Of a stretch of 10,830 nt of DNA, positions 1-5,360 are shown piece after piece. Position 1 is the stretch's first letter; each line of letters opens with the position of its first letter. Both the position numbers and the translations under genes were made by a program. Below the pieces are notes generated by a model, which saw only the letters and a list, made by a program, of their open reading frames with translations, was not told the origin of the DNA and did not search any database. Origin of the DNA: Actinomycetes bacterium. Its GTDB lineage: Bacteria > Actinomycetota > Acidimicrobiia > Acidimicrobiales > Bog-793. The DNA is taken from assembly GCA_021785095.1 (NCBI GenBank), contig JAJYGM010000418.1:1-10830 (forward strand), read 5' to 3'.

Positions 1-462
1 GACCGCGATGCCCGGCCGGACTGCCGCGTCGAGGTCGAACGCCGCCAAGGCGAAGTTGTCCCGGTAGTCGAGAACCGTCAGGTGCTCGAGGTCGCTCTCG
101 GAGAGCTCGGGAGGAGCCGAGAAGAAGCGCAGCCGCTGCGACTCGCTCGACAGCTTCTCGTAACCCTCCGCGAGATCGAAGCGGTCCGAGTACAAGAGCG
201 GCCTGACGAGCACGCGCGTGCCGTCTTCGAGCTCATGGAACGAGGTCAGGTCGTCGACGAGCGCCGTCGGGCGCGATTCGCAGATCGGCCTGCGCCCGCA
301 CCCGGGGCACGCCAGGGAGTCCACCTCCAGAACCGCAGGCCCTCCCGCCTCGATGCAGCGCCCGCAGCGGACGCACACCTTGCGCGCCACTCCGCTGAAG
401 CCTGCCCGGAGCAGGATGCCGCCGCAGACCTCGCAGGCCTCCCACGACTCGAGCTCGCACAC
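1..462 (-). CDS. Zinc-ribbon-like / GNAT acetyltransferase protein (partial, C-terminus outside window)
   Basis: The reading frame is open from a GTG at 462 to the window edge, giving 154 residues. The N-terminal 65 residues carry nine cysteines, mostly as CxxC knuckles: C10/C13, C30/C33/C36, C52/C55 and C61, plus C2. This looks like one or two zinc ribbons. From about residue 83 the sequence changes to the beginning of a GNAT domain: LVRPLLYSDRFDLAEGYEKL, then a SxESQRLRFF segment, resembling the RPxxxxD...LSPESRYxRFF start of actinobacterial Pat-like acetyltransferases. The acetyl-CoA-binding loop would lie beyond the edge and cannot be checked. The start lies 9 nt after the stop of the acyl-CoA synthetase gene, and the TGAGG containing that stop sits 7 nt before GTG as a Shine-Dalgarno site, so the two are probably co-translated. 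Family knowledge: GNAT enzymes acylate the active-site lysine of acyl-CoA synthetases. A role in regulating the neighbour is inference; a different small-molecule or protein substrate is possible. Confidence 0.72.
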   Translation of the reverse strand, partial: MCELESWEACEVCGGILLRAGFSGVARKVCVRCGRCIEAGGPAVLEVDSLACPGCGRRPICESRPTALVDDLTSFHELEDGTRVLVRPLLYSDRFDLAEGYEKLSSESQRLRFFSAPPELSESDLEHLTVLDYRDNFALAAFDLDAAVRPGIAV

Positions 463-471
463 GGGCGAGCC

Positions 472-2262
472 TCAGTGCTCGTACAGCTCGTCGACCACCG
501 AAGAGAACGACTTCTCGACGATGGCCCGGCGGACCTTCAGGGTCGGCGTCAGCTCGCCGTCCTCCACCGAGAGGTCCCGGGGCAGGATCGCGAATTTGCG
601 GATCGACTCCGCCCGCGACACCGACGAGTTGGCGTCGTCGATGGCTTTCTGAACGGCCTCGTGCAGCGCGGGGTCCTCGGCCCCCTCGGCAACGGTCTCG
701 GCGGGATGCCCGTGGGCAGCGGCCCACTCGGCGAACGCCTCCTCGTCGATCGTGACCATGGCCGCGACGAAGGGCCGGTTGTCTCCGACCACGACGGCCT
801 GGCTGATGAGCGGGTGCGCCCTGATCCGGTCCTCGAGCGGAGCCGGTGCGACGTTCTTGCCGGCGGCCGTGACGATGAGCTCCTTCTTTCGGCCCGTGAT
901 CCGCAGGTAGCCCTCGTCGTCCAACTCCCCGACGTCGCCGGTCTTGAACCAGCCGTCCTCGTCGAAGGTCTCCGCCGTCGCGACCGAGTTGTTCCAGTAG
1001 CCCTGGAACACCTGCGGCCCCTTCGCGAGGACCTCGCCGTCGTCGGCTATCCGGATCGTGGTGCCGGCGACGGGCTGCCCGACCGTGCCCGGCCTCCAGG
1101 CACTCGACCGGTTCAGCGTGAGCGTCGGGCTCGTCTCGGTGAGCCCGTACCCCTCGAACACCTTCACGCCGCTGCCGTTGAAGAAGTGGGTGAGGCGCTC
1201 TCCGAGAGGTCCGCCGCCGCTGAAGGAGAACCGCAGCCTGCCCCCGAAGACCTCGTGCACCTTCTGGTACACGAGGTGTTCGAAGACGGCGTGCTCCGCC
1301 TCGACGACGGGGCGGAACCCGCCGTTCGCGTGCGCCCGCGACCACTCGATCGCGACACCCGCAGCCTTCTCGAAGATGGAGGCATGCCCCTCGGACGCAG
1401 CCTTCTGCTCGGCGCCGTTGAAGACCTTCTCGAAGACCCGTGGGACGGCCACGACCATCGTGGGCCGTGCCATCCCCATCTCCTCCTGCAGATGGGCCAT
1501 GCCCGTGCTGAAGACGCCTTTCACCCCCCACTCGACCCCGACGAGCAGGATGATCTTCGCGAGGCTGTGGGCGAGCGGCAGGAAGAGCAGGCTGACCTCG
1601 TCCGGTTGCAGCATGCTGCGGACCGCATCCAGGTTCTGCCAGACGTTGGCACGGAGATTGCCGTGCGTGAGCGAGCACCCCTTCGGGCGCCCTGTCGTCC
1701 CCGAGGTGTAGATGATCGTCGCCAGGCGGTCGGTCGTGATCCCAGCGATGCGCTCGTCGAGCGCGGCTTCGGGCACGGACGCTCCCCGATCGGCCAGCCG
1801 GTCGAGCGCCCCGTCCTCGATGACGAGGGCCTCACGGCACCCCGGCACCCTGTCTTCCACCGACCCGTACATCTTGTGCATCGCCGGCGTCTCGGCCACG
1901 AACATCACGGCTCCGCTGTCTCCGACGACCCACTCGACCTGCTCGGCCGAGGACGTCTCGTAGATCGGGACCGTCACACCGCCGGCGGCGAGGATGGCGT
2001 AGTCGAGGAGGACCCACTCGAGGCGCGTCGCCGACATCAGCGCCACCCGGTCGCCTGGTTCGACACCGCTCGCGATGAGACCCTTCGCGACCGCCCGGAG
2101 ACGTTCGTAGAACTCCCGCACCGTCACGTCCACGAAACGATCGCCCTCCCGATACGCCGCCATCGCCCGCTCCGGCTCGGCGGCTGCCCGCGCCATCACC
2201 GGTCGGAGGAGGTGCTCGTCGACCGCGATCGGCTCCATGACCGGTCCTGCCATCTCTCTCAT
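472..2262 (-). CDS. Long-chain fatty acyl-CoA synthetase (AMP-forming, FadD15-like)
   Basis: The 596-aa product is the normal length for bacterial long-chain acyl-CoA ligases of the FadD15 type. These activate fatty acids with ATP to an acyl-adenylate and then to acyl-CoA, at the cytoplasmic membrane face. Visible motifs: the P-loop-like YTSGTTGRPKG (residues 185-195), FLPLAHS (about 227), GYGLTETSP (371-379), the hinge region WFKTGDVGEL (438-447), GRKKELIVTAAGKN (457-470), and the C-terminal catalytic lysine within LTPTLKVRR (K576). The first ATG (2262) is chosen because GAGGTGAGG lies a few bases upstream; a second ATG three codons in (2253) is less well placed. The gene is divergent from the methionine aminopeptidase and leads the zinc-ribbon/GNAT gene, with which it shares an operon. 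The product is cytosolic, with no signal peptide. K576, in the position of the lysine commonly modified by Pat-type acetyltransferases, is intact. Exact chain-length preference cannot be read from the sequence. Confidence 0.95.
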   Translation of the reverse strand: MREMAGPVMEPIAVDEHLLRPVMARAAAEPERAMAAYREGDRFVDVTVREFYERLRAVAKGLIASGVEPGDRVALMSATRLEWVLLDYAILAAGGVTVPIYETSSAEQVEWVVGDSGAVMFVAETPAMHKMYGSVEDRVPGCREALVIEDGALDRLADRGASVPEAALDERIAGITTDRLATIIYTSGTTGRPKGCSLTHGNLRANVWQNLDAVRSMLQPDEVSLLFLPLAHSLAKIILLVGVEWGVKGVFSTGMAHLQEEMGMARPTMVVAVPRVFEKVFNGAEQKAASEGHASIFEKAAGVAIEWSRAHANGGFRPVVEAEHAVFEHLVYQKVHEVFGGRLRFSFSGGGPLGERLTHFFNGSGVKVFEGYGLTETSPTLTLNRSSAWRPGTVGQPVAGTTIRIADDGEVLAKGPQVFQGYWNNSVATAETFDEDGWFKTGDVGELDDEGYLRITGRKKELIVTAAGKNVAPAPLEDRIRAHPLISQAVVVGDNRPFVAAMVTIDEEAFAEWAAAHGHPAETVAEGAEDPALHEAVQKAIDDANSSVSRAESIRKFAILPRDLSVEDGELTPTLKVRRAIVEKSFSSVVDELYEH

Positions 2263-2310
2263 CGTCCTCACCTCGTTCGCGCGCGGATCTTCTCGTCCCA
2301 GTTTCACGGT

Positions 2311-2326
2311 GATCCGCACCCGGATC
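2311..2326. promoter_or_regulatory. 16-bp inverted repeat in divergent promoter region (candidate operator)
   Basis: GATCCG-CACC-CGGATC is a perfect 6-bp inverted repeat with a 4-nt centre, lying between the divergent acyl-CoA synthetase and methionine aminopeptidase genes. A further GCGGATC copy at 2283-2289 pairs with the left arm extended to GATCCGC. On the minus strand a TACGGT hexamer (2334 to 2329) fits a -10 element, which would place the start of transcription inside the repeat, a layout typical of repression. A TetR-type fatty-acid regulator would be a reasonable binder, but none is encoded here. This is inference from symmetry only. Confidence 0.35.
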
Positions 2327-2358
2327 CAACCGTAGGGGCGAAAGTCACTTCTGCCGGG

Positions 2359-2364
2359 CATGCT
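2359..2364 (+). promoter_or_regulatory. Possible -10 element for leaderless methionine aminopeptidase mRNA
   Basis: CATGCT ends 6 nt before the GTG at 2371. It matches the cANNNT form seen at the same distance before other starts in this window (5348) and differs from the better TACACT (3156) and TAGGTT (7840) only in the first base. No clear Shine-Dalgarno site precedes this gene. Weak on its own. Confidence 0.25.
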
Positions 2365-2370
2365 TACGGG

Positions 2371-3144
2371 GTGGAGCAGCTGAAGACGCCGGCCGAGATC
2401 GATCTGATGCGCCAGGCGGGCCGCCTGGTCGCGAAGACGCTGGCTGCCGTCCGGGACGCTTCCGGCATCGGCGTGTCGCTCCTCGAGCTCGATTCGCTCG
2501 CCCACGAGGTCATCACGGGCGCCGGGGGGAGGGCGACGTTCCTCGGGTACCGGCCGCGTTTTGCCCCGACGGCGTACCCCGCGACGATCTGCACGTCCGT
2601 GAACGACGTCATCGTCCATGGCATCCCGAACGACTACCGCCTGCGCGACGGTGATCTCGTGAGCATCGACTGCGCCGCCCATGTCGACGGCTACTGCGCC
2701 GACTCGGCGATCAGCTACGTCGTCGGTACCGAGCACGGGGCGGCGAGGCGGCTCATCGAGCGAACGGTCGCGGCCCTCGAGGCGGGCATCGCGGCGGCGC
2801 AGCCCGGCCGCCATCTCGGGGACATCGAGGCGGCCATCGGCAGGGTCGGGCGGCGGTCGGGCTACGGCATCCCACCGGACTTCGGCGGCCACGGGGTCGG
2901 GCGGGAGATGCACGAGTCGCCGAGTGTCGCCAACACGGGCTTCCCCGGGACGGGCATCCTGCTCCAGCCCGGCCTCGTGCTCGCCCTCGAGCCGATGTTC
3001 ATGCTGGGTGGCCTCGACCAATACCGGGTCGACCCGGACGGCTGGGCGCTCCGCACGATCGACGGGGGCCTGGCGGCTCACGCCGAGCACACCGTCGCAA
3101 TCACCGAGGACGGACCGCTCGTCCTGACGCTCGCCGCCGGCTGA
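2371..3144 (+). CDS. map: Type I methionine aminopeptidase
   Basis: The 257-aa protein removes N-terminal methionine from nascent proteins in the cytosol. The GTG at 2371 is chosen because the protein then begins VEQLKTPAEIDLMRQAG, the usual MetAP start, and no in-frame start lies closer to the body of the gene; the frame stays open upstream but without homology. Both metal-site aspartates (D100 in VSIDC and D111 in CADSAIS), H174 (GGHGVGREMHESP), E207 (ALEPMF) and E239 (AEHTVAITEDG) are present, as are H83 (VIVHGIPND) and H181. It therefore has the full di-metal pita-bread catalytic set. It lacks the N-terminal SH3-binding extension of the longer actinobacterial MetAP1c. It is not in the adk-map-infA ribosomal context, so it may be a second, housekeeping-redundant copy. 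The next gene begins 24 nt downstream but appears to have its own promoter. Confidence 0.95.
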   Translation: MEQLKTPAEIDLMRQAGRLVAKTLAAVRDASGIGVSLLELDSLAHEVITGAGGRATFLGYRPRFAPTAYPATICTSVNDVIVHGIPNDYRLRDGDLVSIDCAAHVDGYCADSAISYVVGTEHGAARRLIERTVAALEAGIAAAQPGRHLGDIEAAIGRVGRRSGYGIPPDFGGHGVGREMHESPSVANTGFPGTGILLQPGLVLALEPMFMLGGLDQYRVDPDGWALRTIDGGLAAHAEHTVAITEDGPLVLTLAAG

Positions 3145-3155
3145 ACCCGCGTCCC

Positions 3156-3161
3156 TACACT
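3156..3161 (+). promoter_or_regulatory. -10 element of leaderless transcript for the PLP dehydratase
   Basis: TACACT fits the actinobacterial TANNNT -10 consensus and ends 7 nt before GTG at 3169. Transcription would therefore start at or next to the start codon. No purine-rich Shine-Dalgarno site is present in the gene's 24-nt upstream spacer, which agrees with leaderless translation. No recognisable -35 element is seen. Confidence 0.55.
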
Positions 3162-3168
3162 GCTCGCC

Positions 3169-4164
3169 GTGGACAGGGCGCCTCATCCGACCATCGCGGA
3201 GATCCGCGCGAACCGCGACCGGCTCGAGGGCCTCGTCGTCACGACGCCGGTGCGAGAGCTCGTCGACGAGGCCGTCGCCGGCGCCGTCGGACCGGGCACC
3301 CGGGTCTGGCTGAAAGAGGAGCTCTTCCAGCGGACAGGCAGCTTCAAGCCGCGTGGCGCGCTCTCGGTGATGCTGGACCTCGACAAGGGTGCCCTGGCAA
3401 GAGGCGTCACGGGCGTCTCCGCCGGCAACCACGCCATCTCGCTCGCCTACTGCGCCCGCATCCTCGGCACGAGTGCGAAGGTCGTCATGCCGGACACCGC
3501 GAACCCCTACCGGATCCAGCTCTGCCGCGACTTCGGTGGCATCGTCGAGCTCGTCAGCGACGTGCACCGCGCCTTCGAGCGCGCGGCCGAGATCGCCACT
3601 ACCGAGGGACGGACCTTCGTCCACCCCTTCGAGGGGCCGAAGACGGCGCTCGGCACAGCGTCGGTCGGTCTCGAGCTCGTGGAACAGGTGTCGGCGGCCG
3701 AGGCTCCGCTCGAGGCGGTCGTCGTGGCAGTCGGCGGTGGCGGCCTGTCCGCCGGGCTGTCGTGTGCGGTCAAGCAGCTCCTGCCTGACTGCGCCGTCTA
3801 CGCCGTCGAACCGGAAGGGGCGGACAGCATGCGGCGGAGCTTCGACGCCGGGACGCCGCAGGCGATCGACGCGGTCCGGACGATCGCCGACTCGCTCGGC
3901 GCACCGCGAGCCGAGCCGTACTCGTTCGGCTTGAACCGCCGGTTCGTGGACGACGTCGTGCTCGTGACGGACGACCAGATCCGCCAGGCGATGACGATGC
4001 TCTTCTACTCGGCCAAGCTCGTGACCGAGCCCGCCGGTGCGGCCGCGTTCGCCGCACTCTTGCATCCACTCCGGGAGCGCCTGCAGGGCTCGAGCGTCGC
4101 AGTGGTGGTCTGTGGCGCCAACATCGACGCCGCGACCTTCGCCAAGTGCATCGGGGTGGGGTGA
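3169..4164 (+). CDS. PLP-dependent threonine/serine dehydratase family protein
   Basis: The 331-aa product is the size of catabolic threonine dehydratases and serine racemases (fold type II PLP enzymes), without the C-terminal ACT-like regulatory domain of biosynthetic IlvA. It likely deaminates L-threonine or L-serine to the 2-oxo acid and ammonia. Visible motifs: the PLP-lysine segment TGSFKPRGA (K60), the substrate loop SAGNHA (84-89), and the phosphate-binding tetraglycine loop GGGGLSAG (189-196). Near the C-terminus the usual SGGN(V/I)D is CGANID (315-320), so the residue facing the PLP ring nitrogen would be cysteine, as in mammalian serine dehydratase, and the second glycine is alanine. 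The GTG start fits the leaderless -10 signal 7 nt upstream. The stop overlaps the start of the next small frame (GTGA). Substrate cannot be assigned from sequence; related racemases and hydroxyamino-acid lyases are alternatives. Confidence 0.88.
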   Translation: MDRAPHPTIAEIRANRDRLEGLVVTTPVRELVDEAVAGAVGPGTRVWLKEELFQRTGSFKPRGALSVMLDLDKGALARGVTGVSAGNHAISLAYCARILGTSAKVVMPDTANPYRIQLCRDFGGIVELVSDVHRAFERAAEIATTEGRTFVHPFEGPKTALGTASVGLELVEQVSAAEAPLEAVVVAVGGGGLSAGLSCAVKQLLPDCAVYAVEPEGADSMRRSFDAGTPQAIDAVRTIADSLGAPRAEPYSFGLNRRFVDDVVLVTDDQIRQAMTMLFYSAKLVTEPAGAAAFAALLHPLRERLQGSSVAVVVCGANIDAATFAKCIGVG

Positions 4165-4328
4165 CCTCGCTACAGGATCCAGCCCGAGGCGGCGTCCTGT
4201 TCGGGCGTCAGCTGGCCGCCCGGGGCGGAGCGCTCCTCCTCGGAACGTGGCAGCGTGTCGTGGTGATCGATCCGAACGTCGACAACCCGGAGCGAACGTT
4301 GCTCCTCGACTTCGTCCCTTCGCCATGA
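4161..4328 (+). CDS. 55-aa UPF0047/YjbQ C-terminal-like mini-protein or gene remnant
   Basis: This short frame begins with GTG overlapping the dehydratase stop (GTGA, 4161-4164) and ends with TGA overlapping the next ATG (ATGA, 4325-4328). It is therefore coupled to both neighbours, and a G-rich stretch before GTG could act as ribosome binding site. The product contains LLLGTWQRVVVI (about 25-36) followed by NPERTLLLDFV. G-x4-GTWQ-x-[IV] is the C-terminal signature of the UPF0047/YjbQ family (secondary thiamine-phosphate synthase), whose members end with GTWQ-x-[IV] and a basic-rich last beta strand. A full YjbQ is about 130-140 residues. The N-terminal part with the conserved His residues is absent and cannot lie upstream, where the dehydratase is complete. 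GC3 is about 78 percent, still coding-like. It is either a decayed gene kept by its junctions or a translated mini-protein; enzymatic activity is unlikely. Confidence 0.5.
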   Translation: MTSLQDPARGGVLFGRQLAARGGALLLGTWQRVVVIDPNVDNPERTLLLDFVPSP

Positions 4329-5335
4329 GCAGGTTGCTGTTCATCGGGGGGACCCGGTTCGTCGGGCGCCATGCGGCCGCGGCGGCTCTCGCGGCCGGGC
4401 ACGACGTCACCCTGCTGCACCGCGGCGTGACAGGCGCGGCGCTGTTCCCCGAGGCCGAGCACCTCCACGCCGACAGGAACGAGGACCTCTCGATCTTGGC
4501 CGAAGGCGAGTGGGACGCCACCATCGACTGCTGCGCCTACGTGCCGCGCCAGGTGCGGATGCTCGCCGGGGCTCTCGGAGGCCGGGGCGGGCACTACGTG
4601 CACGTCTCCTCCGTGTCGGCCTACGCCTCGCCGCCTCCTGCGGGCGTCCGGGACGAGACGATGCCCCTTGCCTCCCTCGACTCCCTCCCCGATCCGGCCA
4701 CCGAGGAGATCACGAACGAGACGTACGGCCCTCTGGAGGCTGCTTGCGAGGAGGCCGCCTTGGAGGCCTTCGGCGCAGGGCAGGTGGCGATCGTCCGGCC
4801 GACGTACGTCGTCGGCCCGTACGACAGCAGCTACCGGTTCACCTACTGGGTCGAGAGAGTCGCTCGGGGCGGCCGCATCCTCGCGCCCGGGCCGGCCGGG
4901 AACCCGTTCCAGGCGATCGACGCGAGGGATCTCGGGGCGTTCCTCGTGCACCTCGCCGAGGGACGCGTCCTCGGTGCCTTCCACGCCGTCCACCCCGCCC
5001 CGCCTTTCTCCTTCGGCGAGCTCCTCGATCTCGTTGTGTCCGAGGTGGCTCCGAGCGGCACGGAGCTCGTGTGGGTCGACGCTGCGTTCTTGCTCGATCA
5101 CGGCGCCGGTTGGAGTGACCTGCCGATGTGGGCCGGCGAGGAGCCGGATCGTGAGCTCGGCGCCCTCGATCCCGGTCGAGCGCTCGCCGCCGGGTTTACG
5201 CCCCGGCCTCTCGCGGAGACCGTGCGCGACCTCCACCGCGCCGAGGTGGAGTCGCCAACCAGCACCGCCGGCACGGTGGGTCTCGCTCCGGAGCGCGAGG
5301 CCGAGCTCCTCGATGCCTGGGCCGCTCGGAGCTGA
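4325..5335 (+). CDS. Atypical NAD(P)-binding SDR / epimerase-like protein (YxxxK motif altered)
   Basis: This 336-aa Rossmann protein belongs to the extended/atypical short-chain dehydrogenase group often annotated as NAD-dependent epimerase/dehydratase. The glycine motif near the N-terminus is GGTRFVG (8-14), the GGxxxxG form typical of the atypical subgroup, followed by LLHRG at 30-34. The central strand ends HVSSVSAY (93-100), giving the catalytic serine region. RPTYVVGPYD (158-167) and QAIDARDLGAFL (196-207) match the substrate-side motifs of the family. In place of YxxxK the sequence reads YGPLEAACE (134-142), so the lysine is Glu138. The start ATG at 4325 is chosen because the Rossmann fold begins at once and it overlaps the stop of the preceding small frame. 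It has no independent Shine-Dalgarno site, so translational coupling is likely. Substrate unknown; with the lysine lost it could bind a nucleotide without redox activity. Confidence 0.88.
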   Translation: MSRLLFIGGTRFVGRHAAAAALAAGHDVTLLHRGVTGAALFPEAEHLHADRNEDLSILAEGEWDATIDCCAYVPRQVRMLAGALGGRGGHYVHVSSVSAYASPPPAGVRDETMPLASLDSLPDPATEEITNETYGPLEAACEEAALEAFGAGQVAIVRPTYVVGPYDSSYRFTYWVERVARGGRILAPGPAGNPFQAIDARDLGAFLVHLAEGRVLGAFHAVHPAPPFSFGELLDLVVSEVAPSGTELVWVDAAFLLDHGAGWSDLPMWAGEEPDRELGALDPGRALAAGFTPRPLAETVRDLHRAEVESPTSTAGTVGLAPEREAELLDAWAARS

Positions 5336-5347
5336 CGCCGCAACCGG

Positions 5348-5353
5348 CACACT
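5348..5353 (+). promoter_or_regulatory. Possible -10 element / short leader before ettA
   Basis: CACACT ends 7 nt before ATG at 5361, the same spacing as the TACACT of the dehydratase gene. It has a non-consensus first base. GGAG lies within the 7-nt interval, 3 nt before ATG, so a normal though tightly spaced ribosome binding site is an alternative reading. Evidence is weak. Confidence 0.28.
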
Positions 5354-5360
5354 GGAGTCC

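Noticed and set aside
82..2370. Very long plus-strand open frame running into the methionine aminopeptidase
   Set aside because: Its translation over 82-2370 is low-complexity Arg/Asp/Leu-rich antisense of the acyl-CoA synthetase and shows no domain; real similarity begins at GTG 2371.
2263..4524. Minus-strand open frame extending upstream of the acyl-CoA synthetase to 4524
   Set aside because: This is the reverse of the MetAP and dehydratase genes in GC-rich DNA. The acyl-CoA synthetase has a clear ATG with Shine-Dalgarno at 2262.
4668..5360. Plus-strand open frame before ettA that would give a 790-aa protein
   Set aside because: The extra 231 residues are Arg/Ser/Pro-rich out-of-frame translation of the SDR gene; EttA has its canonical N-terminus at ATG 5361.
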